Below, piece by piece: positions 34,919 through 42,721 of a DNA stretch of 64,000 nucleotides (position 1 is the stretch's first letter; each line of letters opens with the position of its first letter). The notes under the pieces were generated by a model, which did no database searches, was not told the DNA's origin, and worked only from the letters and a program-made list of their open reading frames with translations. A program made the translations under genes and the position numbers. This DNA comes from Kitasatospora sp. MAP5-34 (GTDB lineage: Bacteria > Actinomycetota > Actinomycetes > Streptomycetales > Streptomycetaceae): assembly GCF_029894335.1 (NCBI RefSeq), contig NZ_JARXZC010000018.1, positions 1-64,000 on the forward strand. Reading direction: 5' to 3'.

Positions 34919-35113
34919 ATGATCCTCTCCATCTCCGGCATCGTCCTTTTCGGCACCATCGCCTTCCTCTTCTTCCGGCGGGACGGCCTCAAGGTCTCGC
35001 ATGCGATCGTCTGTGCCCTTCTCGGCTTCTACATCGCGGGTTCGTCGATCGCCCCCAGCATCCAGGCAGGCGGAGCAAGCCTGGCCAGCCTGCTCGGCGG
35101 CCTCAAGTTCTGA
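34919..35113 (+). CDS. Small membrane protein, 64 residues
   Basis: ATG 34919 has GAGGAGC 5 bases upstream. The protein has one clear N-terminal span (MILSISGIVLFGTIAFLFF), a basic loop RRDGLK, and a second hydrophobic part (HAIVCALLGFYIAGSSIAP) before a Gly/Ala/Ser tail (GGASLASLLGGLKF). It is two genes in one unit with the FtsK-like gene 115 bp downstream. This pairing of a two-span small protein with an FtsK/SpoIIIE-like protein is one I associate with streptomycetes; the small protein has no assigned function. AT-rich sequence just upstream (34815-34880), including a TTGACA, likely holds the promoter. Confidence 0.82.
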   Translation: MILSISGIVLFGTIAFLFFRRDGLKVSHAIVCALLGFYIAGSSIAPSIQAGGASLASLLGGLKF

Positions 35114-35228
35114 GCTCTCTCCCCACCTGCGGCACCGGCCCGGGCGCGGATACCAACCGCCCCGGGCCCTCTTCCACCCCTTCGCGTCCCGCCCTGCCAG
35201 CTGTCCCACTCGCCCGGGGAGTCCAGGA

Positions 35229-36779
35229 ATGTCCCTCACCCGTCACCTCAGCAGAGGTCGCGACCTCGCCCGCACCGCAGGCGACCACGCCTCCGACATG
35301 TTCGCGCCGGTCACCGTCATCGGACGCGGCCTGCGGAGCCACGCCGACTGGGCGAAGGCCCGCTGGGCCGCCACCCCGAAGGAACGGCGCGGGCCCACGA
35401 TCTTCCTGACCGCCGCCATGCTGCTCGGCATCGCCCTGCTGCCGCACGGACCGCTGTTCGCCCTGGTCGCGCTGATGGCCAGCGCCGCCTGGGTCGGCCG
35501 CGCGCCGAAGGCCCCGCCCGCGCCCCAGGTGGACACCGCAGACCTGAAGCTGGCCGCCCTGTACGCCGCGTTGACCCCGTACCTGGGCGGGTTCGACGAC
35601 GCCGCCCCGCTCTACGGCCTCGACGGCCAGTACAAGACGGCCTTCGACTCCTGGAAGTTCGACGACGAGGGCCGGCTCGCCGCCCTCGAACTGCGCTACC
35701 CCCCGTACTTCACCGACACCGAGCCCGCCGCGCGGGCCCGGATCGAGCAGGTCGTCCAGGGCAAGGCCGGCCGGGCCAGGGAGTACCTCTTCGACTGGGA
35801 CGAGGAGTCCAACCGGCTGCGGGTCAGCGCGCTGGCCCCGCTCGCCATCGACATCGTCGCGCAGCCGTTCGTGACCGCACCCGGTGAGATCGTGCTCGGG
35901 TTCACCGACGGGCGCGGCAGCCGGCGGACCATCCCGGTCGACCAGGGCGGCGTCACCTCCCAGCAGCCGCCGGTGGTCTGGCGGACCGGGGCGCGGGCCG
36001 CCGAACCGCACCTGCTGGCCCTCGGCGCACCGGGCTACGGCACCTCGACGCTACTCAGGTCGATCGCCCTGCAGGCGCTGCCGCACGGCGATCTGGTGGT
36101 GATCGACGGCGCGGGCACCGGCGAGCACGCCTGCCTGGTGAACCGGCCCGGCGTCCACACCGTGGAGACCAGCCTGCACGGCGCGCTGGCCGCGCTGGAG
36201 TGGGCGGCCCAGGAGACCGAGCGGCGGCTGGCTGCCCTGAACGCGGCGCGGCACCACGGGGTCGCCGCCCCGGCGGACGTCACCCGCCCGCTCTGGCTGT
36301 TGCTCGACCACCCCACCGAGCTGAGCGAGCTGGCCAACGCCGAGGGCCGCCAGGACCCGCAGGAGCTACTGGAGGTCCCGCTGCGGCACGGCCGGGCGGC
36401 ACGGGTGACGGTGGTGATCGCCGACGACCTGGAGGCCCGCGACCGGATCTCCCCCAGTGTCCGCGCCACCACCCGGGCCCGCGTGGTGCTGGGCCCGGCC
36501 ACCCCCGAGGTGGCCCAGGAGGCGCTGGGCGTGCCGCTGGACATCGCCCCCGCCGCGCAGACCGCCCCCGGACGCGGCTACGCCAGGCTCGGCGCCGCCA
36601 CGCCCGTCCGCCTCCAGGTACCCGTCACGGTGGACCCGCTGGACGACGAGACCCAGGCCCGGCACCGGGACGCGGTGATCGCGCTGCTGCCGCACCGGGA
36701 CACCCGGACCGAGGCGCCCGCACCGACCGTACGGCTCAGCAAGGAAGCCGCAGCGGTGCGGCCCGATCCGGTGTGGTGA
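35229..36779 (+). CDS. FtsK/SpoIIIE-like protein with a degenerate P-loop
   Basis: 516 residues from ATG 35229 with GGGGAG 7 bases upstream. Two close hydrophobic segments (about 60-95) give an N-terminal membrane anchor. A soluble region then leads into a RecA-like domain resembling FtsK. The Walker A equivalent is GAPGYGTSTLL (266-276): the invariant lysine is replaced by Thr272. The Walker B-like strand is LWLLLDHPTE. Other FtsK features such as the C-terminal gamma DNA-reading domain are absent. It may therefore bind but not hydrolyse ATP, or act as a structural partner. It follows the 64-residue membrane protein and is transcribed toward rbpA. DNA translocation is doubtful given the missing lysine. 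Confidence 0.8.
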   Translation: MSLTRHLSRGRDLARTAGDHASDMFAPVTVIGRGLRSHADWAKARWAATPKERRGPTIFLTAAMLLGIALLPHGPLFALVALMASAAWVGRAPKAPPAPQVDTADLKLAALYAALTPYLGGFDDAAPLYGLDGQYKTAFDSWKFDDEGRLAALELRYPPYFTDTEPAARARIEQVVQGKAGRAREYLFDWDEESNRLRVSALAPLAIDIVAQPFVTAPGEIVLGFTDGRGSRRTIPVDQGGVTSQQPPVVWRTGARAAEPHLLALGAPGYGTSTLLRSIALQALPHGDLVVIDGAGTGEHACLVNRPGVHTVETSLHGALAALEWAAQETERRLAALNAARHHGVAAPADVTRPLWLLLDHPTELSELANAEGRQDPQELLEVPLRHGRAARVTVVIADDLEARDRISPSVRATTRARVVLGPATPEVAQEALGVPLDIAPAAQTAPGRGYARLGAATPVRLQVPVTVDPLDDETQARHRDAVIALLPHRDTRTEAPAPTVRLSKEAAAVRPDPVW

Positions 36780-36944
36780 GCGGGACCGGCTCGCGCCGAT
36801 AGGGTGGGTCACCCCCGAGCGGATTTTGATCGCTGTGTGCACAATTTGTGATACGCAGGGTGATAATTTAGCTCAGATGTGACAAATCGGACGATGATGG
36901 GTACAAACAGGGGCGGCACGACAGGCGACGCATATCCCGGGACG

Positions 36945-36970
36945 GGAATCTTCGTCGAAGGCCGAGCGTT
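36945..36970 (+). promoter_or_regulatory. Sigma-R-type promoter of rbpA
   Basis: GGAAT (36945-36949, within GGGAAT) and GTT (36968-36970) are separated by exactly 18 bases, the consensus of the thiol-stress sigma factor SigR. rbpA of S. coelicolor is a known SigR target, so sequence and precedent agree. The start codon is 62 bases downstream. AT-rich sequence at 36830-36900 may hold a second, housekeeping promoter. Confidence 0.8.
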
Positions 36971-37032
36971 GACCGAACGACGATGACAGCGACCACTAGT
37001 CCTGTGGGCCATAAGCCCGGGAGGCACGATTC

Positions 37033-37407
37033 ATGAGCGAGCGAGCTCTCCGCGGCACGCGACTCGGGGCCACTAGCTACGAGACCGACCGTGGAATCGA
37101 TCTGGCTCCCCGCCAGACCGTCGAGTACGCATGTCAGAACGGACACCGATTCGAGGTGCCCTTCTCCGTTGAGGCGGAGATCCCCTCGGCCTGGGAATGC
37201 CGTTTCTGCGGCCAGGAGGCAGTACTGCTCGACGGCGATGAGCCGGAGGAGAAGAAGACCAAGCCGACGCGCACCCATTGGGACATGCTGATGGAGCGCC
37301 GCACGCGTGAGGAGCTGGAGGAGGTGCTGGCCGAGCGGCTGGCCGTGCTCCGCTCCGGCGGGATGAACCTCGCGGTTCACCCGCGCGACACCCGCAAGAG
37401 CGCCTGA
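37033..37407 (+). CDS. rbpA: RNA polymerase-binding protein RbpA
   Basis: 124 residues from ATG 37033 with GGGAGG upstream. The sequence is unmistakable: MSERALRGTRLGATSYETDRG, then YACQNGHRFEVPFSVEAEIPSAWECRFCGQEA with paired Cys residues (CQNGH and CRFC), a basic linker KKTKPTRTHWDMLMERR and a C-terminal sigma-interaction helix. RbpA binds RNA polymerase and the principal sigma factor, stabilises the open complex and affects rifampicin sensitivity in actinobacteria. It has its own SigR-type promoter and is followed by a strong bidirectional terminator. Confidence 0.97.
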   Translation: MSERALRGTRLGATSYETDRGIDLAPRQTVEYACQNGHRFEVPFSVEAEIPSAWECRFCGQEAVLLDGDEPEEKKTKPTRTHWDMLMERRTREELEEVLAERLAVLRSGGMNLAVHPRDTRKSA

Positions 37408-37434
37408 CCCAGACTTTCGCCCCAGCGGAGGTAG

Positions 37435-37472
37435 ACGGAGGGCCCCTGGCTTCACAGCCAGGGGCCCTCCGT
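37435..37472. terminator. 17-bp perfect bidirectional terminator between rbpA and fxsA
   Basis: ACGGAGGGCCCCTGGCT (37435-37451) pairs perfectly with 37456-37472 around TCAC. It lies 27 bases after the rbpA stop and 19 before the fxsA stop, so it serves both converging transcripts. Confidence 0.93.
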
Positions 37473-37491
37473 CATGTCGTACTGTCGGCCG

Positions 37492-38046
37492 CTAACCGGC
37501 GACGGGCGGGCGGTACTCCGGGTCCGGGCGCGGACCGGCGTCGGGGTCGACCACCTCGCCCTGAATGATCTTGCCGTCGGGACGGTGGATCCGTACCTGC
37601 TCCTGGAGACGGACGGCGTCCGCGAGAGGCCCCGTACGGGTGAGCCGCCGGCCCGCCGAACGCCAGAGCGCCCTGGTGGGCGGGAGGAGCAGGGTGAGCC
37701 CGAGCAGGTCGGAGAGGAAGCCCGGCAGTATCAGCAGCACACCGGCCAGCACCGTCAGGCTGGTGCCGGTCTGCGGCTGCTTGGACTGCGGGTTGCGGCT
37801 CTGCTCCAAGGCGGCCGACAGGGCCCGGCGCCCGGCGCCCTTGATCAGCCGGCCGCCGAGCAGGACGCCGCCGAGCAGCAGCATCAGTACGACGAACCAG
37901 CCGAGCGCGGAGGCGACCACCGTCAGCAGCCAGATCTCCAGCACCAGCCAGGCGGTGATCAGCAGGGGCAGCACCCGACGCAGTCGGCTGCGGGTGGCCG
38001 GAGGGGCCTGGGTAGCTTGCTGGCTCACGGTACGAATCCACTCCAT
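37492..38046 (-). CDS. fxsA: FxsA-family membrane protein
   Basis: 184 residues from ATG 38044-38046. The FxsA signature is present: paired N-terminal spans (LPLLITAWLVLEIWLLTVVASALGWFVVLMLLLGGVLLGGRLI) and a third region SLTVLAGVLLILPGFLSDLLGLTLLLPPTRAL, with the characteristic LILPGFLSDxxGLxLLLPP motif. The C-terminus is soluble and ends in a Pro/Asp-rich tail. E. coli FxsA relieves F-plasmid exclusion of phage T7; the streptomycete role is unknown. It follows lnt on the same strand by 40 bp, so the two probably form an operon. Confidence 0.92.
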   Translation of the reverse strand: MEWIRTVSQQATQAPPATRSRLRRVLPLLITAWLVLEIWLLTVVASALGWFVVLMLLLGGVLLGGRLIKGAGRRALSAALEQSRNPQSKQPQTGTSLTVLAGVLLILPGFLSDLLGLTLLLPPTRALWRSAGRRLTRTGPLADAVRLQEQVRIHRPDGKIIQGEVVDPDAGPRPDPEYRPPVAG

Positions 38047-38086
38047 CGCGGCGCTCTCGTTGCACCGGTCGGCTGATCCGGACCGG

Positions 38087-39748
38087 TTACGGCACCACTG
38101 AGCTCAACGCCCCGGAGTCGGCCGGTGTTCCGACGGCTGTTCCGGCCGGGGTCCCACCGGCACGCCGGCGCCGGACGCCGCCCAGCAGGGCCGCGCCGCA
38201 GGCCAGCAGGCCGGCCAGCGCGAGCGTCCACTCGGGTGCGGCACCCACACGGTCGGCGACGGTCCTACCGTCCCGCAGCGGCACCACGGCGCTCAGCTCG
38301 GCGGCGGTGAGTTCCTTGGTGTGCTGGAGCACCGTGCCGTCCGGGGCGATCACCGCGCTGATCCCGCTGGTCGCGGCGATCAGCACGGACCGCCCGTGCT
38401 CGACGGCCCGCAGGCGGGACATCGCGAGCTGCTGCTCGGGCTGGCCGGTCAGCGCGTAGGTGGCGTTGTTGGTCTGGACGACGATGACGCGGCCGCCCTG
38501 GTTGACGGTGTCGCGGACGATCTCGTCGTAGGCGACCTCGAAGCAGATCACGTCGCCGATCCGGGCCGGACCGAGCTGCATCACGCCGCTGTGGGTGCCC
38601 GGGTAGAAGTCGCGGGCGATCCGCTGCAGGCGGGTGATGACGGTGGAGAGTTCGGCCCGGAAGGGCACGTACTCGCCGAACGGCACCGGGTGCTGCTTGG
38701 TGTAGGAGGCGCCGGGGCCGGTGTTCGGGTCCCAGACGATGCCCTCGTTCTGCACGTGCTGGTCGTCCGGGCCGTCGATCAGGGCGCCGACCAGGGTCGG
38801 CACGCCGACGGCCTGCACGGCCTGGTTGATCCGGGCGTACGCCGCCGGGTCGAGGAAGGGGTTCAGGTCGGAGGAGTTCTCCGGCCAGATCACCGCGTCG
38901 GGCCGGGGTACCTTGCCCGCCTTGACGTCGGCGGCGAGGCGCTCGGTGGCGGCCGCGTGGTTGTTGAGGACCATCATCGGGCGGCCCAGGAAGTCCATCC
39001 CGGGCTGGGCGACGTTGCCCTGGACCAGCGCGACCTTGAAGGTGCTCGCGGCGGCGGTGGGCACCGGGACGACGTACCCGGCGAGGATCGCCGCGACGGC
39101 CCCGGCACCGGCGAACGCGGCCGCGCGGGGCACCCGGCGGGCCCGCAGCGGGCCGCGCACGCGCAGCGCGGCCCAGGCGAGCAGCGCGCCGCAGAGGGCG
39201 ACGGCGAAGGTGACCAGCGGCGCGCCGCCGAGGGCGGCGAGCGGGGTGAACGGGCTGCCGGTGTTGGCGAAGGCGAGCCGGCCCCAAGGGAAGCCGCCGA
39301 ACGGCAGCCGGTCGCGGGCCCACTCCTGGGCGACCCAGAGGCAGGCCGCCCAGAGCGGCCAGGCGCGCAGCCGGGAGGTGAGGGCCAGGCCCGCGCCGAG
39401 CGCGGCGACGAAGAGCGCCTCCAGGGCGGCCAGGCCTATCATCGCGTCGGTCCCGACCACCCGCAGCCAGTCGAGCAGCAGGACGAAGAACGGGAACCCG
39501 AAGGCGAAGCCCGTCCAGGTGCCCTGACGGACCGTCCGGCCCCGGGTGAGCAGGGAGAGCCCGGCGACCCCGAGGACGGAGAGCGGCCAGAGGTCGTACG
39601 GGGGGAAGGCGAGGGCGAGCAGCAGGCCGCAAAAGGCCGCGAGGCCCGTCCTGGGGAGTCCGTCCCGGATCCGCGCGAGGCGTCCCGGTCGTGGGGCTGC
39701 CGCCTTGGGTTCCGCTGTCGGACGCTCCTGGTCCTCAGGCAGTGCCAC
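38087..39748 (-). CDS. lnt: Apolipoprotein N-acyltransferase
   Basis: 553 residues from GTG 39746-39748 with AGAGGTGG upstream. About seven hydrophobic segments make the N-terminal half. A nitrilase-type catalytic domain follows (about 240-510) with the Glu-Lys-Cys triad: Glu in VIWPENSS, Lys in YTKQHPVPFGEYVPF and Cys in GDVICFEVAYDE. A last membrane span near the C-terminus completes the Lnt topology. The enzyme adds the third acyl chain to the N-terminal cysteine of lipoproteins at the outer face of the membrane. In mycobacteria lnt is joined to ppm1, a polyprenol-phosphate mannose synthase gene; none is adjacent here. Confidence 0.95.
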   Translation of the reverse strand: MALPEDQERPTAEPKAAAPRPGRLARIRDGLPRTGLAAFCGLLLALAFPPYDLWPLSVLGVAGLSLLTRGRTVRQGTWTGFAFGFPFFVLLLDWLRVVGTDAMIGLAALEALFVAALGAGLALTSRLRAWPLWAACLWVAQEWARDRLPFGGFPWGRLAFANTGSPFTPLAALGGAPLVTFAVALCGALLAWAALRVRGPLRARRVPRAAAFAGAGAVAAILAGYVVPVPTAAASTFKVALVQGNVAQPGMDFLGRPMMVLNNHAAATERLAADVKAGKVPRPDAVIWPENSSDLNPFLDPAAYARINQAVQAVGVPTLVGALIDGPDDQHVQNEGIVWDPNTGPGASYTKQHPVPFGEYVPFRAELSTVITRLQRIARDFYPGTHSGVMQLGPARIGDVICFEVAYDEIVRDTVNQGGRVIVVQTNNATYALTGQPEQQLAMSRLRAVEHGRSVLIAATSGISAVIAPDGTVLQHTKELTAAELSAVVPLRDGRTVADRVGAAPEWTLALAGLLACGAALLGGVRRRRAGGTPAGTAVGTPADSGALSSVVP

Positions 39749-39864
39749 CTGCGCACCACCTCTCTGGCTGTGTGCTGCTCGCGCGCTCCCGGCCGCCCGG
39801 GACCGGGCACCGTGCGAAGACGGTACCCCGGATCATCGGGCGGACGGAAAGGGGGTGGCGACGG

Positions 39865-41472
39865 TCACGCGCGGTGGACGGTGCGGCCCCGGACCACGGT
39901 GCGCAGACAGGCCGGCAGCGGCAGGCCCGGGGTGAGGTCCGGCAGGCCCGGGGTGCCGGAGCGCGGGTCGGTGGACCAGCCCGCGACCCGGGAGTCGGGG
40001 GCCTGGACGACCAGCTCGTCGACGGCCCAGACCGCGTAGCTGGCGACCGCGCCGGGGACGAGTACGCCGTCCTGGTCGCGGCCCAGCACCCGCCAGCCGC
40101 CCCGGGTGTGGGCGGCGAAGGCGGCGCGTACGGAGATCCGGTGGTCGAGGTTGTGGTGGAAGGCCGCCGCGCGGACCGTCCCCCACGGGTCGAGCGGGGT
40201 GACCGGGGCGTCCGAACCGAAGGCCAGCGGCACACCCGCGCGCAGCAGCGCCGCGAACGGGTTGAGCCCCGCCGCCCGCTCGGCGCCCAGGCGCTGGACG
40301 TACATGCCGTCCGGGCCGCCCCAGGCGGCGTCGAAGGCGGGCTGGACGGAGGCGGTCAGGCCCAGTTCGGCGAAGGCGGCGATGGCCTTGTCGTCGAGCG
40401 CCTCGGCGTGCTCGACCCGGTGGCGCAGCGCCCGGACCCGGGCCAGGCCGACGCGGTCGGCGGCGGCGCGCACACCGTCCAGGACGGCGGTCAACGCGGC
40501 GTCGCCGATGGCGTGGAAGCCGGCCTGCAGCCCGGCCTCGGTGCAGGCGGTCACGTGGTCGGCGACCTGCTCGGCCGTCAGGTAGGCGGTGCCGGTGTGC
40601 GCGGCGTCGTCGTAGGGGGCGTGCAGGCAGGCGGTGTGCGAGCCGAGCGCGCCGTCCACGAAGAGGTCGCCACCGGCGCCGACGGCGCCCAGGCGGCGGG
40701 CGGTCTCGACGCCGCCGCGTTCGCTCAGCTCGCCCCAGTAGCCGAAGACCTCGGGGCCGTCGGTCTCGGCGGCCAGGGCGAGCAGCGCGGCGAGGTCCTC
40801 CTCGGAGGAGATCTCCGGGCCCGCGCACTCGTGCAGCGCGGCGATGCCCAGCTCGGCGGCGCGGGCCAACGTCGCCTGCTGGGCGGCGCGGCGCTGGGCG
40901 GGCGTCAGGTGCGCCAGCGCGGCCTGGCGGACGGCGTGGTGGGCGTCCCGGGTGAGCGGCGCGTCCGGGTGGTGGCCCGGGAGGCCGGTCAGGCCCTCGG
41001 TCAGGGCGCGCAGCGCGGTGGAGGCGAGGGCGGAGTGCACGTCGGTGCGGGAGAGGTAGAGCGGCGCGCCGGCAGCGGCCCGGTCCAGCTCGTCCAGCGT
41101 CGGGGGGCGGCCCTCCGGCCACTTGGTCTCGTCCCAGCCGTGGCCGATCAGCACACCGTCGGCGGTGGCGGCGAAGGCGGTGATCCGGGCCAGGGCCTCG
41201 GGCAGCGAGGCGCAGCCGGTGAGGTCGAGGCCGGTGAGCGCGAGGCCCGCCGAGGTGGCGTGCACGTGGGCGTCCACGAAGGCGGGGGTGACCAGGGCAC
41301 CGGCCAGCTCCACCACCTCGTCGGCGGTGGCCGCGTACGACTCGGCGGCGCCGTCGCTGCCGACCCAGGCGATGTGTTCCCCCTCGACCAGCATCGCGGT
41401 GGCGAACGGGTCGGCGGGGCTGTGGACGGTGCCGCCGCGCAGCAGCACGGTCCGGTTGAGGCGGTTGGTCAT
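39865..41472 (-). CDS. Amidohydrolase-family (YtcJ-like) metal-dependent hydrolase
   Basis: 535 residues from ATG 41470-41472; no good binding site is visible, but the protein aligns sensibly from here. The metal site HxH is in VTPAFVDAHVHATS. Later motifs are GLQAGFHAIGDAAL, LRHRVEHAEALD and FGSDAPVTPLDPW, the YtcJ/AepA pattern with the catalytic Asp in GSDAP. Members hydrolyse amides or imidates of exported or secondary compounds, and specificity cannot be read from sequence. It lies upstream of lnt with a 116-bp gap and downstream of the Lrp-type regulator on the same strand. Confidence 0.9.
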   Translation of the reverse strand: MTNRLNRTVLLRGGTVHSPADPFATAMLVEGEHIAWVGSDGAAESYAATADEVVELAGALVTPAFVDAHVHATSAGLALTGLDLTGCASLPEALARITAFAATADGVLIGHGWDETKWPEGRPPTLDELDRAAAGAPLYLSRTDVHSALASTALRALTEGLTGLPGHHPDAPLTRDAHHAVRQAALAHLTPAQRRAAQQATLARAAELGIAALHECAGPEISSEEDLAALLALAAETDGPEVFGYWGELSERGGVETARRLGAVGAGGDLFVDGALGSHTACLHAPYDDAAHTGTAYLTAEQVADHVTACTEAGLQAGFHAIGDAALTAVLDGVRAAADRVGLARVRALRHRVEHAEALDDKAIAAFAELGLTASVQPAFDAAWGGPDGMYVQRLGAERAAGLNPFAALLRAGVPLAFGSDAPVTPLDPWGTVRAAAFHHNLDHRISVRAAFAAHTRGGWRVLGRDQDGVLVPGAVASYAVWAVDELVVQAPDSRVAGWSTDPRSGTPGLPDLTPGLPLPACLRTVVRGRTVHRA

Positions 41473-41555
41473 GGGGCTAAGAGTAGGCAACGCACGGAGT
41501 GGACAACGTACGAGGGCACGACGTACGAGGGCGCGGGGACCGGGGGGATCGCGGC

Positions 41556-41996
41556 TCAGAGCTTCGGGGCGCGGGCCTCGTACGGGGTGGAGAGGACGAC
41601 GGTGGTGCGGGTGGAGACGCCGGCGGCGCTGCGGATCCGGGCGAGCAGGTCCTCCAGGGCGCCCGGGGCCGAGACCCGGACCTTGAGGATGTAGTTCTCG
41701 TCGCCCGCCACGCTGTGGCACGCCTCGATCTCGGGGAGCGCGGCCAGCCGGTCGGGGGTGTCGTCGGGTGAACTCGGGTCGAACGGTTTGACCGAGATGA
41801 ACGCGGTCAGCGCCAGGTCGACCGCGTCCGGGTCGATGATCGCGGTGTAGCCGCGGATCACCCCGCGCTGCTCCAGGCGCCGCACCCGCTGGTGCACCGC
41901 CGAGGTGGACAGGCCGGTGGCCTTGCCCAGGTCCGTGTAGCTCATCCGGCCGTCCTCAAGGAGCAGCTGGACGATGCGTTGATCGAGATCCTCCAC
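41556..41996 (-). CDS. Lrp/AsnC-family transcriptional regulator
   Basis: 146 residues if translation starts at GTG 41994-41996 (VEDLDQRIVQLL). The frame is open to 42038, and a TTG three codons upstream or the GTG at 42036-42038 could also serve; no binding site decides. The helix-turn-helix is SYTDLGKATGLSTSAVHQRVRRLEQRGVIRGYTAII. The RAM ligand domain follows (LTAFISVKPFDPSSPDDTPDRLAALPEIEACHSVAGDENYILKVRV). It is likely an amino-acid-responsive regulator. No target is adjacent with certainty; the divergent gene at 42232 is one candidate. Confidence 0.9.
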   Translation of the reverse strand: MEDLDQRIVQLLLEDGRMSYTDLGKATGLSTSAVHQRVRRLEQRGVIRGYTAIIDPDAVDLALTAFISVKPFDPSSPDDTPDRLAALPEIEACHSVAGDENYILKVRVSAPGALEDLLARIRSAAGVSTRTTVVLSTPYEARAPKL

Positions 41997-42231
41997 AATG
42001 CGCAAACCTACTGCCCCGGGAGCCCGGCCGCCGACCACCCTGGACGGCGGGCCGGGGAGGTCGGCGCAGCAGAACGGGCAGGTGAATGCGGCATGTGCCG
42101 CTGGAATGTGGCGAAGGACACACCGAATGCATCGACGTACGCCCGGCCGCAGGGTTATGACGCCACGTCAGCGGGAAGTGCTGGTTGTGGCCGCACCCGA
42201 CGCGGGCCCGGCCCGATCCGAGGGGGATCAC

Positions 42232-42636
42232 ATGCCTGCCACTGACCAGCGTTTCCGTGCTGCGGAGAACGACGAACTCCTCGACGCGGAGTACCCCGGA
42301 GACTACCCGGGGGTCGACCCCGGCGAGATGGAAACCTGGGAGATCTTCCGGGTGCACTGCCCCGAGTGCGACCGCCCGATCGCCCTGGTCGGCGACGAGG
42401 AGCGGCTCCCGCAGCACGCCGTACTGCCGACCGCCTGGCACCCCTTCTCCCCGGCGCTCTGCCCGGGTTCCGGCGCCCCCGCCGACGGCCTCGCCGAGTG
42501 CGACTCCCCCGACCACTCCACTGCCCCGGGCCTGGAGGCGCTGCTCACCCCGCCGCCCGCCCTGGACTGGCGCACCCAGCCCTTCTCGCACGCGGGCGGG
42601 CCGGGGTCCGTGCCCCGGCAGTGGCTGCGTGGCTGA
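42232..42636 (+). CDS. Hypothetical protein with a zinc-ribbon-like Cys pattern
   Basis: 134 residues from ATG 42232 with GAGGGGGATCAC upstream. The N-terminal 40 residues are acidic (ENDELLDAEYPGDYPGVDPGEMETWEIF). HCPECDRPIAL, then CPGSG and CDSPDH, supply four cysteines and two histidines in a zinc-ribbon-like arrangement. No signal peptide or span is present. It is convergent with the acyl-CoA dehydrogenase gene and divergent from the Lrp gene. I recognise no function. The acidic N-terminus plus possible zinc site hints at a protein-interaction role. Confidence 0.72.
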   Translation: MPATDQRFRAAENDELLDAEYPGDYPGVDPGEMETWEIFRVHCPECDRPIALVGDEERLPQHAVLPTAWHPFSPALCPGSGAPADGLAECDSPDHSTAPGLEALLTPPPALDWRTQPFSHAGGPGSVPRQWLRG

Positions 42637-42658
42637 CCTGCGGTGACCCTACGGGCGT

Positions 42659-42712
42659 GGGGAGCTGCGCGGCCGGGCACCCACGAAGGTGGACGGCTGC
42701 GCGCAGCTCCCC
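42659..42712. terminator. 13-bp stem hairpin between convergent genes
   Basis: GGGGAGCTGCGCG (42659-42671) pairs perfectly with CGCGCAGCTCCCC (42700-42712) around a 28-base loop. It fills the 85-bp gap between the zinc-ribbon-like gene and the acyl-CoA dehydrogenase gene and can end both transcripts. Confidence 0.82.
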
Positions 42713-42721
42713 GGGACCCGG

